A stretch of DNA of 64,000 nucleotides from an uncultured Eubacteriales bacterium (GTDB lineage Bacteria; Bacillota; Clostridia; Oscillospirales; Acutalibacteraceae): the NCBI GenBank assembly GCA_910580045.1, contig CAJTXF010000004.1, forward strand, positions 17,505-81,504. The letters are read 5' to 3'. Below the pieces are notes generated by a model, which was not told the DNA's origin, made no database searches, and worked only from the letters and a program-made list of their open reading frames with translations. Below, piece by piece: positions 50,248 to 59,439 of the stretch. Position numbers and translations under genes: made by a program. Position 1 is the stretch's first letter, and every line of letters begins with the position of its first letter.

Positions 50248-50952
50248 TTAGTCTGTGGGCCACTCCGGCTGCGCGTCAGCTGCTTCAGAGCTTACCCCAG
50301 CGCCTTCCGTGGAGGATTCCTCACTGGTGAGGGCGCTCTCCCCGCCAGCAGTGGACTGGCTCTCCGCCTGGCTCTCGCTGTCAGCGGAGCTGACTGCCCC
50401 AGAGCTCTCCGGAAGGCTCTCTGTACCGCCCTCTGCCCCGCTTGCCGTCCCGCTCTCAGCAGGGGCCCCAGGCTGAGGCGTGGCCTCGCCGTAGCGGGCA
50501 CTGTCCGGCGCGAAGCCGTGCATAAAGCCGCTGGCCTCCGCGCAGGCCAAATCACCGCCCACAATCAGCCTGCCATACACCAGAAGGGTGGCAAAGACCT
50601 CTGTCTCCCCAGGGTAGTTGGTTATCTTATACTTAAACTGGGTAACGATTTCCCCGGCGTAGGGCGCCAAATCAAAGCCCTGGGCCTGCTGCATGGCGTT
50701 GTAGTTCTGGTACACATCGTCGAACTGGGCGGGAATCATCACTTCCCGGGTCTCGGCAGGGCTGGCCTCTGTCTGCCAGCCAAAGGATTGGAGGAAGGCG
50801 ATGCGCTCCTCGTTGGTCTCACCAAAGAACTGCTTTGGCTCGGTTGCCTCCCCCCGGTCCCACCGCAGGTAGAGGACCGCCCCCACCACAGCGGCCGCCA
50901 GAATCAGGATTGCGATGATTCGCTTTTTACTGGCCTTCATTGACACAAACAT
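50248..50952 (-). CDS. Membrane-anchored DUF4830-like protein with Ser/Glu-rich tail
   Basis: 234 aa from ATG 50952 (GAGAGG ten bases upstream). A basic start (MKASKKR), one membrane helix (about 8-26), then an extracytoplasmic domain of about 115 residues (NEERIAFLQSFGWQTEASPAE, VMIPAQFDDVYQNYNAMQQAQGFDL, YAGEIVTQFKYKITNYPG) that matches the clostridial DUF4830 pattern. The last ~90 residues are low-complexity Ser/Glu/Ala, as in wall-spanning linkers. Function unknown. Confidence 0.8.
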   Translation of the reverse strand: MFVSMKASKKRIIAILILAAAVVGAVLYLRWDRGEATEPKQFFGETNEERIAFLQSFGWQTEASPAETREVMIPAQFDDVYQNYNAMQQAQGFDLAPYAGEIVTQFKYKITNYPGETEVFATLLVYGRLIVGGDLACAEASGFMHGFAPDSARYGEATPQPGAPAESGTASGAEGGTESLPESSGAVSSADSESQAESQSTAGGESALTSEESSTEGAGVSSEAADAQPEWPTD

Positions 50953-51007
50953 TACACATCGACCTCTCTTTCGTTCATGGTCCATGTGTATGCTCTGTCC
51001 CTGCACA

Positions 51008-51661
51008 CTATGCCAACAGGGCGGCAATTTGTCCTGCTGAAAGGAACTCTACTGCCACAGGGCCCGGCTCTCCCCGGCACAGGGTCAGCCAAAAGGGCTC
51101 CCCTCCCCGATACAGGCAGAGAGAGCGAAAGCAAAGCCCCTTCCCCCCAGCCGCCAGAAGCGGCGCGGGGCCCAGCCGGGCAAAGGCTATCTCCCCCGGC
51201 TCCTGGCTCATGCCCAGGCCGGTGTATTTCATGCAGCTCTCCTTACAGGTCCAAAGCTGGCTCCAACGGCTGTCGGAATCAGGGTGGGCCCCAGCAAGGG
51301 CCTCCTCCCCCGGGGCCTGGATTCTGCCGGCCAGCTGGGGTGAGAAGGGGCGCACCCGCTCCACATCCAAACCCAGGGGCCTGGCTGAGAACCCGCAGGC
51401 AACCAGGCCGTGGCTGTGGCTGATGCTGAACTCCCAGGCCAGCGCCTGAAAGCCGGGCTTGCCCTTTGGCCCAAAGCACAGCAGGGGGGGGATATCCCTC
51501 TCACAGAGAGGGGGCGTTCCCGGCCGCGCCCGGTTCAGGGCGTGGGCCAGCAGGGCCCGGCCTGTACGGCTCTCTGCCTGCCGCTTTTGGCCCCGGGGAA
51601 CCCCCTCGGCAAGGGAAGTCACATATACAATAAGGAGAGCGTCCGAGCCCTGGGCTTCCAT
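51008..51661 (-). CDS. 4'-phosphopantetheinyl transferase (Sfp-type)
   Basis: 217 aa. Transfers phosphopantetheine from CoA to a Ser on carrier proteins. Signature elements: FSISHSHGLVACG, GLDVERVRPF (metal Asp/Glu) and WTCKESCMKYTGLGM (the WxxKEsxxK box). Sfp-type enzymes serve ACPs and polyketide/peptide synthases. Sits directly after the MATE gene on the same strand (one base apart), but no biosynthetic cluster is in the window; acpP at 15412-15645 is a possible substrate. Confidence 0.92.
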   Translation of the reverse strand: MEAQGSDALLIVYVTSLAEGVPRGQKRQAESRTGRALLAHALNRARPGTPPLCERDIPPLLCFGPKGKPGFQALAWEFSISHSHGLVACGFSARPLGLDVERVRPFSPQLAGRIQAPGEEALAGAHPDSDSRWSQLWTCKESCMKYTGLGMSQEPGEIAFARLGPAPLLAAGGKGLCFRSLCLYRGGEPFWLTLCRGEPGPVAVEFLSAGQIAALLA

Positions 51662-51662
51662 C

Positions 51663-53060
51663 CTATTCCCCCTTTGGGGCAGCGTCCTGGAACAGATTGT
51701 CCCGGGTGATATTTTTCAGCCATTTGCCGGAGCGGTAGCGGTGGAACACAGCAGGCCACTTTACAAATTCATCCAGGCAGAGGATGAAATAGACCCAAAG
51801 CACCGGCAGCTTCAGCACAAAGGCACACAGGAAGCCCACAGGCACAGCATAGAGCCACATGGTGATGGCGTCGCAAATCAGGCCGAAGCGGCTGTCTCCC
51901 CCAGCACGGAACACACCGGCAATCAGGGTGGTGTTGACCGCGCAGCCCATAACATAATAGCTGTTTATCAGCAGCATCACGCCCAGATACTCCAGGGCGG
52001 TTTCGGTGAAGTTCCCGCCGCCTGCGTACATAAGCACAAAGGGCCGGGCAATCAGCACAATCAGCCCCCCTATCCCGCCGGAGGCGACAGTCACCCACAG
52101 CAGGCGGCGGCCGTCTGCCCGGGCCTCTTCCATTTTGCCCTCGCCGATTTTCTGCCCCAGCAGGATGCCCCCCGCGTTGGCAAAGCCAAAGCAGAGGATG
52201 GTGCCAAAGTTCCGCACCACAGCGGCCAGGGAGTTGGCTGCCACCGCGTCATTGCCCAGATGGCCCAGAATCACGGAATACATGGAGAAGGCCAGGCCCC
52301 AAACCACGTCATTGGCCACAGCGGGCAGGGCCAGCTTCACAAAGTCTGTAAACAGGGCCTTGTTGCGCACAAAAATCATGCGCAGCTTCAGCTTTACGTC
52401 CTTTGAGCGGGCGGATACCACAAAGCACAGGGCCAGCTCCACCAGGCGGGAGATGGATGTGGCCAGGGCCACACCAACAGCACCCATCTGCGGGATGCCC
52501 AGCCAGCCAAAAATAAACGCGGCGTTCAGCACCACATTCAGCAGCACGGCAATAGTGTTCAGCACTGTGCCAATGGCCACCCGGCCCACACTGCGCAGGA
52601 TGGAGATATACACCTCGGTAATGCCCCAGCACAGATAGCAGACGCTGAGAACGCGTATGTACCCCGCCCCAATGGCAATCAGCTCCGCGTCGCTGGTGAA
52701 CAGCATCATCATATATTGGGGGATGGTGAGGGCCAGCACCGCCACCACCAGAGAGACGCTCATGGAAATGCGCAGGGCTATGCCCTGCACTACCTCAATG
52801 GCACGGAAATCTTTTTTGCCGTAGTACTGGGCGCACAGCATAGTGGCCCCGGTGCCGATGCCGTAGAACAGCATGAACAGCACATGGGCATACTGGCTGG
52901 CCAGGCTCACCGCGGAGATTGCGGACTGGCCCACAAAGTTGAGCATGACCACGTCCGCGGAGTTGACGGCAGAGCTCAACAGGTTCTGCAGGACAATAGG
53001 CGCGACCAGACGGAATATCTGGCCGTAGAATGGGCTGCTGAAACGCTTGGTCTTTTCCAT
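51663..53060 (-). CDS. MATE-family efflux protein
   Basis: 465 aa from ATG 53060 (GGAGG eleven bases upstream); ATG 53069 adds three residues but is only two bases from that site. Twelve helices in two halves; early IFRLVAPIVLQNLLSSAVNSADVVML and repeated LNVVLNAAFIFGWLGIPQMGAVGVALAT. NorM/DinF-type. It belongs to a different MATE subgroup from the one at 25956-27344, since the start lacks MTxGxPxKLL. Coupled to the Sfp-type transferase. Confidence 0.9.
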   Translation of the reverse strand: MEKTKRFSSPFYGQIFRLVAPIVLQNLLSSAVNSADVVMLNFVGQSAISAVSLASQYAHVLFMLFYGIGTGATMLCAQYYGKKDFRAIEVVQGIALRISMSVSLVVAVLALTIPQYMMMLFTSDAELIAIGAGYIRVLSVCYLCWGITEVYISILRSVGRVAIGTVLNTIAVLLNVVLNAAFIFGWLGIPQMGAVGVALATSISRLVELALCFVVSARSKDVKLKLRMIFVRNKALFTDFVKLALPAVANDVVWGLAFSMYSVILGHLGNDAVAANSLAAVVRNFGTILCFGFANAGGILLGQKIGEGKMEEARADGRRLLWVTVASGGIGGLIVLIARPFVLMYAGGGNFTETALEYLGVMLLINSYYVMGCAVNTTLIAGVFRAGGDSRFGLICDAITMWLYAVPVGFLCAFVLKLPVLWVYFILCLDEFVKWPAVFHRYRSGKWLKNITRDNLFQDAAPKGE

Positions 53061-53163
53061 TTTACTCATTTCCTCCGAAAGGGCAGATTGCGTTTGGCCC
53101 CTCTTTCACCGCCAGGGGCCTTCCTTGGTTTTTTATCTGGGTAAAGAGGTAGTAATAGCACAC

Positions 53164-53192
53164 ATCATAGCACAGAACCGCGAAGTTTGCAA
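53164..53192 (-). promoter_or_regulatory. Promoter of the MATE-PPTase operon
   Basis: TTGCAA (53192-53187) and TATGAT (53169-53164) are 17 bases apart on the minus strand, just after the YfhO-type gene end. The 128-base gap shows no clear terminator for that gene. Confidence 0.7.
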
Positions 53193-53197
53193 GACCT

Positions 53198-55858
53198 TCA
53201 TCCACAAAACCCGGCCCGCCGCTTTTTCAGAACCCACAGGGCCAGCAGAATCACAGCCGCTGCTCCGGAGACTGCCGCGCCCAGCCAAAAAGGCCGGCAG
53301 CGGTAGGTCATGACCACCTGGTGCTCTCCCCCTGGCAGCTCTACCCCGCACAGGCCGCACTGGATTCTGCGCAAGGGGGCTGGCTCCCCGTCAACGCTCA
53401 CCGACCAGTTTTCGCTATAGGGGATGGAGATGAAGGCCATGCTGGGGCTCTCCCGGCTGGTGGAAAAGGAGATACGGTTGGTCTCCCGCTGGATGTCCCC
53501 TGCCCCGCTGTCCCGGAGCTTGGCTGCCGCGTCCTCCAAAAAGGCAGAATCCACCCCATAGAGCTTCAGGGAGTCAAAGCTGTAGTCCCCTGCCCAGTCA
53601 AAGCGCAGGCGGATTGTGCTCTGCTCCTCCGGCTGATAGCCCAGGCTGATGAGAAAGTCCTGATACCCGCAGTAAAACCGGTTTACGGGCCGGGCCGCTT
53701 TCAGCACATTGGTCACTGTACCGCAGGAGGCGGAACAGGTCAGCATCCCAATCCCGGGCCTTTCTGTATCGCTTTCCAGGCCGTCAAACACCAGGCACAG
53801 CTCTTTTCCCTCCACTGGCTCAAACACCAGCTCTGCAGTACCCTTGTCCTTCTCTACCCGGATAAGGCCCTCCTCCATCCAAACATCCTGGCTGGTCTCC
53901 TGCCGCCAGCTGAAGGGAATTTCCTCCACAGTCAGCTCTGTGCTGGCATGGGGCAGAGAGGTCTCCTCCTCTGTCACAGCGGCCTGGAGCATCAGCTGCT
54001 GGAGGGCAAAGGGCGAGTCCGCCTCCTCCGGCGAGGCAACCCCGTCGTAAAGGGTGACCAGGGGCAGGGCATAGTCGTTTTTATAGATGGCGTAGCCCCC
54101 TTCCTCCGCAGCCAGGGTGCGGAACCCATAGGGCAGTTCATCTGTGCGGCCCGCTTCCACAGCGTAATAACCCACGCCCAGAAGGCTCATCAGCATACTC
54201 TGCCAGCGTGGCCCCTGGTACTGCTGGCCGCAGGAGCGGTTGTAATACATGGCCCCCTGGAACTGAGTGGTGCCTGAATCAATCATGCTGAAATAGGCGC
54301 TCATTGTGCCGTGGCCTGAGAGCAGGGCCCGGTTATAGGGCTGGGAGGGGCTGGAATCTGTGCGGCAGTTTTTGTCCTCCACCACCCTCTCAAAAATAGG
54401 CTCCACTGGGCCCAAGCGTTTGACATTGGCCTGGGTGCGGCTCATATAGCCGGTAAAGTTCTCAGTATCCCCAGGCCAAAACAGCCCGCAGCCAGTTACC
54501 AGAATGCCTGCCGCAGTCAGCAGCGCGGTCACCCGGGGCTGCCAGCGGGCCAGAGCCTTTTTCCGGCCCAGCGCATAGAGCAGGGCCAGCAGGTAAGTCC
54601 CCCACAGGAAAGCCAGCTGCAGCCAGGTGCTCTCCACTGGCTGAGGCACAAGGCTGAGGGCTGTGAGCAAAACAAGAAGGCCGCCTGTCAGGCCCAGCTG
54701 TTTGGGGCTCAGCCGGCCAAGCTGGCAAAAGCCCCGGGCCGCGCAGAAGCATATGCCCGCAATAAAGGCCCAAATCCACCGGTTGGTCACATAGCTGAAG
54801 CCATTGAACATAGAGCCGAAAAAGGGCACCAGGGTGAAGAGGAACAGCACGGCCCCAGCCAGCTTCTCTTCCCGGAACTGTCCCCGGGGCGCGGTCAGGG
54901 CAAAGAGGGCGCAGACCAGGATTGGCCCGCTGAGGGCTACATAGAAATAGCTGTACTCATACACAGAGAGCAGGCCTGCCGCGTAATGGGTATAATAGGC
55001 TTCCGAGTAGCGGAGCAAATCCTGCTCCACTGCCATAAGCCGCTCAGATTGGAGCATGGAGCTCAGGCAGGGCAGCAGAACCGGCGCGGCCAGAGCAGTC
55101 CCGGCCAGGGCTGTCAGGAAGAAGCGCAGCACCCACTGACCCAGGCAGCGCAGCGGCTCACCCCAAAACAGGGAGGCATAGCGCAGCAGGGCGTACAGAA
55201 TCACCAGAATGACCAGCATATAGAAAAAGTAAAAGCTGCTTACCGCGCTGTGAAATACAGCCAGCAAAAAGAGCCTGCCGTCCTTTTTGCGGTAGAGCCT
55301 CTCCACCCCCAGAAGCAGCAGGGGAAAATCCAGCATGGGGATGGAGAAAGCGCTGTGGAAAATCCCGGGCCGCAGCCCATAGCCGGAGAACACATAGGCC
55401 ACCGCGGCCAGGGCCCCGGCCAGGGCCCCGCAGTCCCGCTCTTTTAAGAAAGCGCGGAAAGCCAGCCCTGCCAGGTACAGCCGCAGGGCAATCATCAGGG
55501 AGTAGCCGTATGGGGCCAAAGAGGCCGGGAACAGCGCGCTGAGCAGGGCCAGGGGCTCGCCGATAATATAGTAGCTGAGGGTGGAGAACACGTCCGCCCC
55601 CAGGCCGATGCTGTATTCCCACTGGGGAAAAACCAGGCCCTTTCCCGCCAGCAGGCCGGAGAACATCTCCCGCAGCTTTTCGCCGTAGTAGAGGAAGCTG
55701 GGGTAATGCTGCAAGTAGGAATCCCCCTGGTACACAAAGGTCTTATGGCTGAGAAAAAAAGGCCCGAACACCACCCCAAAGCACAGGCTGAAACACAGGG
55801 TGTAGAGCCAGAGAGGATGCCGGCACAGGCTTTCGCTCCACTTTTTCACTCGCTCCAT
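53198..55858 (-). CDS. YfhO-family membrane glycosyltransferase-like protein
   Basis: 886 aa, AAGGAGG seven bases before the ATG. About twelve N-terminal membrane helices (GT-C fold, with Asp in the first loop: VYQGDSYLQHYPSFLYYGEKL), a large extracytoplasmic domain (about 440-840) and a final helix (about 855-875). YfhO of Bacillus helps add sugars to lipoteichoic acid; family members here probably decorate wall polymers or a glycolipid. Own promoter (TTGACA/TATAGT) inside the end of helD. Confidence 0.88.
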   Translation of the reverse strand: MERVKKWSESLCRHPLWLYTLCFSLCFGVVFGPFFLSHKTFVYQGDSYLQHYPSFLYYGEKLREMFSGLLAGKGLVFPQWEYSIGLGADVFSTLSYYIIGEPLALLSALFPASLAPYGYSLMIALRLYLAGLAFRAFLKERDCGALAGALAAVAYVFSGYGLRPGIFHSAFSIPMLDFPLLLLGVERLYRKKDGRLFLLAVFHSAVSSFYFFYMLVILVILYALLRYASLFWGEPLRCLGQWVLRFFLTALAGTALAAPVLLPCLSSMLQSERLMAVEQDLLRYSEAYYTHYAAGLLSVYEYSYFYVALSGPILVCALFALTAPRGQFREEKLAGAVLFLFTLVPFFGSMFNGFSYVTNRWIWAFIAGICFCAARGFCQLGRLSPKQLGLTGGLLVLLTALSLVPQPVESTWLQLAFLWGTYLLALLYALGRKKALARWQPRVTALLTAAGILVTGCGLFWPGDTENFTGYMSRTQANVKRLGPVEPIFERVVEDKNCRTDSSPSQPYNRALLSGHGTMSAYFSMIDSGTTQFQGAMYYNRSCGQQYQGPRWQSMLMSLLGVGYYAVEAGRTDELPYGFRTLAAEEGGYAIYKNDYALPLVTLYDGVASPEEADSPFALQQLMLQAAVTEEETSLPHASTELTVEEIPFSWRQETSQDVWMEEGLIRVEKDKGTAELVFEPVEGKELCLVFDGLESDTERPGIGMLTCSASCGTVTNVLKAARPVNRFYCGYQDFLISLGYQPEEQSTIRLRFDWAGDYSFDSLKLYGVDSAFLEDAAAKLRDSGAGDIQRETNRISFSTSRESPSMAFISIPYSENWSVSVDGEPAPLRRIQCGLCGVELPGGEHQVVMTYRCRPFWLGAAVSGAAAVILLALWVLKKRRAGFCG

Positions 55859-55944
55859 ACTTTCTCCTCCTTAAATAGCTGGCACACTCTGCCTGAGAAT
55901 CAATCGCCGCGCCATACAGCTCACACAAAACGATACACTTTAAT

Positions 55945-55973
55945 ACTATAGTATATCCTGGCTGAAATGTCAA
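55945..55973 (-). promoter_or_regulatory. Promoter of the YfhO-type gene
   Basis: TTGACA (55973-55968) and TATAGT (55950-55945) are 17 bases apart on the minus strand. The -35 overlaps the helD stop codon. Confidence 0.8.
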
Positions 55974-58225
55974 TTGGGAGCGGAGTCCCAGGACTCGGGC
56001 TCCATGTTTTCCAGCCGGATGGTTTCCACATAGGGGGCGCAGTCTGCCAGCGGGGAGGGCAGCTCCTGGGCTTCCAGAAGACAGAGCTGGTGCAGGGCCC
56101 GGGTACAGCCCAGATACAGCCTGCGGCGTAAATCCGCCCTGGGCGTGCCTGCCATATGGAGCAGGATGACCCCGTCAAACTCCAAGCCCTTTGCCAGCAC
56201 CAGCGGCAGAATCACCACCCCGCTTTCCAGCCTGCTTTCGGGCGATGCCATCAGCTTGGCCTCTTGTCCCAGATATCCCTTGACCTGCCGGGCCTGCTCC
56301 CAGTCGCTGGTGATAATGGCCACGGAATCACAGCCAATCATCTGGCGCAGAAGGAGGCGGAGGGCCGGCAAGGGCTCCTTACAGATGACATACCGGGGTT
56401 TTTGGGTGCAGCGCTCAAAATAGGAGTACTCCTGGTCAAGCTGGGGGTACTCCTCCTTTATCAGCTGGAAAGCCAGCCTGTTGATTTCACTGGAAGAGCG
56501 GTAGCATGTATCCAGCCGGATTTTCAGAAGCTCTGCCCCAAAGGCCCACTGGAACAGTTCCTGGCTCCCCACAGTTGTGAGGGGATTGAGGGCCTGGAAC
56601 CCGTCTGCCAGAATGGTATATTTGCTTTTGGGATGCAGGAGCCGGATGATGCGCAGCTGAAGAGGGTTGTAATCCTGGGCCTCGTCAATGAGAATATGCC
56701 GGATTGCGGGACGCGCAGGCACAGCGCCCATCAGGCACCGGATATACAGATAGTAGAGCGCGTCCTCATACCGCAGCTTTGGGGTTTGGAGCTCCCGGAA
56801 CAGCTCCAGGCTTCCCTGGCAGTCCTGCCCGGACCTCTCCAGCCAGTCTCCCAGCAGCTTCACTGCCTGGGCTTTTGGCTCCAGCTGGTTGAGCCGGGCG
56901 ATTTCCTCCAGGGCGCTGGTGATGTACTGCTGGCGCCTCCGCCTATAGAGAAAGGCGGCCTCTTTGTCTGAGAGGAACACTTGGCTTTCCCCATCAATGT
57001 CCTGCTTTATCCGCGCCTCGTTCTCCCGGAAAAAGTCCTCAACCGCCTCCCGTACGATTTGCTCCGCCAGCTCATAACTGGCCCGGAAGGAGGAAAAGCC
57101 TGTTCTTCTCCACCGCTTTTCAAAGATTTCCTGAGAGAGGACAAGGGCCTCCCGGTACCTGAGCTCTGGGATGGTATAGGCAAAGTTGGAGAAACAGGCC
57201 GCGCACCCGTCCAGAAAGGCTGGGGAATATTTGACGCCCATCCACGCCCAGCGCGGAGAGGCTGGCTGGGGCTCTGCCTGGTGCAGGTACTCATAGTAAT
57301 CCTCCACCTCATACTCCTCCCCCACCAACTCTTGAAGCAGGTGGTGGAACACTGTGCTCTCTGCTGGTTTTTCGCCCAAGTCAGGCAGGATGGCGGAGAT
57401 ATAGGACTGGGAAATGCCGTTGTTGGAGAGAATCAGAACCTGCTCTGCCTGGATGCGCGCCCGGTTGTGATACAGAATATACGCCAGCCGGTGGAGCCCC
57501 ACACTGGTTTTGCCGCTGCCTGCCAGACCGTAAATCAGGCAGGATTGATTGGTGGCGCAGCGGATGGCAGCGTTCTGCTCCTTTTGGATGCTCCCAATGA
57601 TGATTCGCAGGGTGTGCTCTGTATTCTGCGCGAGGACGCTGCCCAAAATCTCATCATACATGGCGGAATCCGAGTTGTACATCATCAGCAGCCTGCCGTC
57701 CTCAATTTTAAGCTGGCGCTTTAGGGTGATGTCCACATCCCGCCTGCCGCTGGGCGGCTCAAACCAGCCTGGGCCCACATCAAAGCTGTAGAACATGGAG
57801 GCAGCCGGAGCCCGCCAATCCACCACCAGCAGCTTGCGGGCTTCCTCCTGGCGAAGGCTGTAGATGCCGATGTAGATGGTGTGCCCCCGGCCCTGGTACT
57901 GGTAGTCCAGCCGACCAAAATAGGGGGAAAACCGCTGCTTGGCCTGCCGGGCGATTTCCAGCTCGTTCTGCTGAAAGCCGCGCTCCGCGGTGCTGATATC
58001 CTGATTCTGCCCGGCCAGCTGGAGCACGTCCTCAAACTGAATGGTCTCGTCAAAATTGCGGATAAGATGACGGCCCTCATCCCACATGTTTTTTCGGGCG
58101 GCAAGGAGCTCCTGTTTCAGCTCCTCCCTTTTCTCATACAGCCTGCCCAAGCTCTCTGCCAGATAGGCCTCCACCTGCTCCAGATAGGCCTGCTCCTGCT
58201 TCTGCCCTTTGTTCATGCTGTCCAT
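55970..58225 (-). CDS. helD: HelD-like RNA polymerase recycling motor (UvrD/Rep-type ATPase)
   Basis: 751 aa from ATG 58225 (AGGAGG seven bases upstream). Long N-terminal coiled coil (about 5-70, QEQAYLEQVEAYLAES, YEKREELKQELLAA) that inserts into RNA polymerase, then a superfamily-1 motor: Walker A GLAGSGKTSVGLHRLAYIL, Walker B HILIDEAQDYNPLQLRII and late motifs GLEFDGVILL and YLGCTRALHQL. HelD pulls DNA and RNA from stalled polymerase and in some Gram-positives gives rifampicin tolerance. Single gene with its own promoter. Confidence 0.92.
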   Translation of the reverse strand: MDSMNKGQKQEQAYLEQVEAYLAESLGRLYEKREELKQELLAARKNMWDEGRHLIRNFDETIQFEDVLQLAGQNQDISTAERGFQQNELEIARQAKQRFSPYFGRLDYQYQGRGHTIYIGIYSLRQEEARKLLVVDWRAPAASMFYSFDVGPGWFEPPSGRRDVDITLKRQLKIEDGRLLMMYNSDSAMYDEILGSVLAQNTEHTLRIIIGSIQKEQNAAIRCATNQSCLIYGLAGSGKTSVGLHRLAYILYHNRARIQAEQVLILSNNGISQSYISAILPDLGEKPAESTVFHHLLQELVGEEYEVEDYYEYLHQAEPQPASPRWAWMGVKYSPAFLDGCAACFSNFAYTIPELRYREALVLSQEIFEKRWRRTGFSSFRASYELAEQIVREAVEDFFRENEARIKQDIDGESQVFLSDKEAAFLYRRRRQQYITSALEEIARLNQLEPKAQAVKLLGDWLERSGQDCQGSLELFRELQTPKLRYEDALYYLYIRCLMGAVPARPAIRHILIDEAQDYNPLQLRIIRLLHPKSKYTILADGFQALNPLTTVGSQELFQWAFGAELLKIRLDTCYRSSSEINRLAFQLIKEEYPQLDQEYSYFERCTQKPRYVICKEPLPALRLLLRQMIGCDSVAIITSDWEQARQVKGYLGQEAKLMASPESRLESGVVILPLVLAKGLEFDGVILLHMAGTPRADLRRRLYLGCTRALHQLCLLEAQELPSPLADCAPYVETIRLENMEPESWDSAPN

Positions 58226-58332
58226 GCTGTTCCCTCCTGGTTTCCGGATTTCCCCATCTGCCCTGGGGTAAGGCACATGATACCATACATGGGGAGGGAA
58301 TACCAGTCTTGAAAACAAAGGGGATTTGTAGT

Positions 58333-58361
58333 ATAATATATACAGTGGAACAGGGCCTCAA
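58333..58361 (-). promoter_or_regulatory. Promoter of helD
   Basis: TTGAGG (58361-58356) and TATTAT (58338-58333) are 17 bases apart on the minus strand, 107 bases before the start. Confidence 0.65.
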
Positions 58362-58402
58362 AATGCCGGCAGCTGTGTACCGCGGAAAGAGCATAGCCAT
58401 AT

Positions 58403-58419
58403 CAAACTTTTCAAGTTTG
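58403..58419. promoter_or_regulatory. Palindrome upstream of the Fic gene
   Basis: CAAACTT and AAGTTTG flank TTC. It lies 34 bases before the Fic start, overlapping a weak promoter (TATAAC at 58424-58429), so an operator for autoregulation is possible. Confidence 0.45.
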
Positions 58420-58452
58420 TCAGTATAACACGGGAAGAAAGGGGGCGGCCTG

Positions 58453-59235
58453 ATGGCGGCGGCGGAGAAGATTGAGCGGATTATCCGGGAAGTGGACAGC
58501 TCAATGGCCATGGAGGGGATGCCTCTGAGTTCTGAGGACAGGCAGCGCATCCGGCGGTGCCTGGATACGCCCCAGGCCCTGGAGAAAACCCTGCGGGAGC
58601 TGATTCAAAAGCACACTGTGCCGGAGGGGGCTGTGGATACCAGCCGAGGCCCTCATTGGGAGCGGAAGTACTGCTATCCGGGCTCCCCGGTTCTTATCAA
58701 CAAGCTGAACATCCGGGAGCCCGCAAGTCTGGCGGCAGCGGAGCGGGAAATCACCTCCCTAAAGCTGGCCGGGGCAAAAGCCCGCCCTATTCAGGGGCGG
58801 TTGGGGTTTGCGCACCTGCGCAGCATCCACCGGTATCTTTTTGAGGATATATACAGCTGGGCAGGAGAACTGCGGGAAGTGAACATCGCCAAGGGAAACC
58901 AGTTCTGCCTCTGCCAGCATTTACAGGCCTATGGGGTCCAGGTATTTGACAGCCTGAAAGAGGAAAAATTCCTGAAAGGGGCCCAGGATGTGCCCCAGCG
59001 GCTGGCCTACTATTTAAGCGAGATAAATGTCCTGCACCCCTTTCGGGAGGGGAACGGGCGGAGCCAGAGGCTGTTTTTGGAGTATCTGGCCCATGCCGCC
59101 GGGTACTCTGTGGATTTCTCCCAGGTATCGCCCCAAGAAATGCTGATTGCCAGTGTGGATTCCTTTGCCTGCCGGTATGAGACCATCCATGCTATGTTTG
59201 CCCGCATCACTGCCCCCAGAACGACCGCGGAATGA
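58453..59235 (+). CDS. Fic-domain AMP-transferase with fused VbhA-type inhibitory motif
   Basis: 260 aa. The catalytic loop HPFREGNGRSQR (about residues 197-208) matches HPFx[D/E]GNGRxxR exactly, so transfer of AMP to a target hydroxyl is expected. Residues 18-23 read SMAMEG, matching the inhibitory (S/T)xxxE(G/N) of VbhA antitoxins, within a short helical region at 1-40. Thus inhibitor and enzyme are one chain rather than a two-gene VbhA/VbhT pair. Its targets are unknown. The site GGGGGCGG precedes the ATG. Divergent from helD; own terminator. Confidence 0.9.
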   Translation: MAAAEKIERIIREVDSSMAMEGMPLSSEDRQRIRRCLDTPQALEKTLRELIQKHTVPEGAVDTSRGPHWERKYCYPGSPVLINKLNIREPASLAAAEREITSLKLAGAKARPIQGRLGFAHLRSIHRYLFEDIYSWAGELREVNIAKGNQFCLCQHLQAYGVQVFDSLKEEKFLKGAQDVPQRLAYYLSEINVLHPFREGNGRSQRLFLEYLAHAAGYSVDFSQVSPQEMLIASVDSFACRYETIHAMFARITAPRTTAE

Positions 59236-59245
59236 CCCCAGGCTG

Positions 59246-59274
59246 TCCTGGCGCCAATCCTATCCGTACAAGTT
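59246..59274. repeat. 29-bp dispersed repeat, copy 2
   Basis: TCCTGGC, then AATCCTATCCGTACA and GTT; same as 50218-50246 with three differences. Lies 11 bases after the Fic stop. Confidence 0.65.
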
Positions 59275-59300
59275 TTGAAGCTGTCTTCCCCGCAAAAGGG

Positions 59301-59346
59301 AAAACCGCTGGAGCTCCCGGGAGTTCCAGCGGTTTTAGGTTTTTTC
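59301..59346. terminator. Bidirectional terminator between Fic and hybrid kinase genes
   Basis: CCGCTGGAGCTCCC and GGGAGTTCCAGCGG form a 14-bp stem with one mismatch, followed by TTTTAGGTTTTTT on the plus strand; the minus side has TTTTCCCTTTT. The remaining bases to 59439 show nothing else. Confidence 0.88.
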
Positions 59347-59439
59347 AGGCGGATTCACACCGCGTTCATCCTGGTCTTTCCGGCGGAACTCCGCCACTCT
59401 GACCGCAGGCCCGCTCCGGCCCCCTGAACAGGGCTGGGC

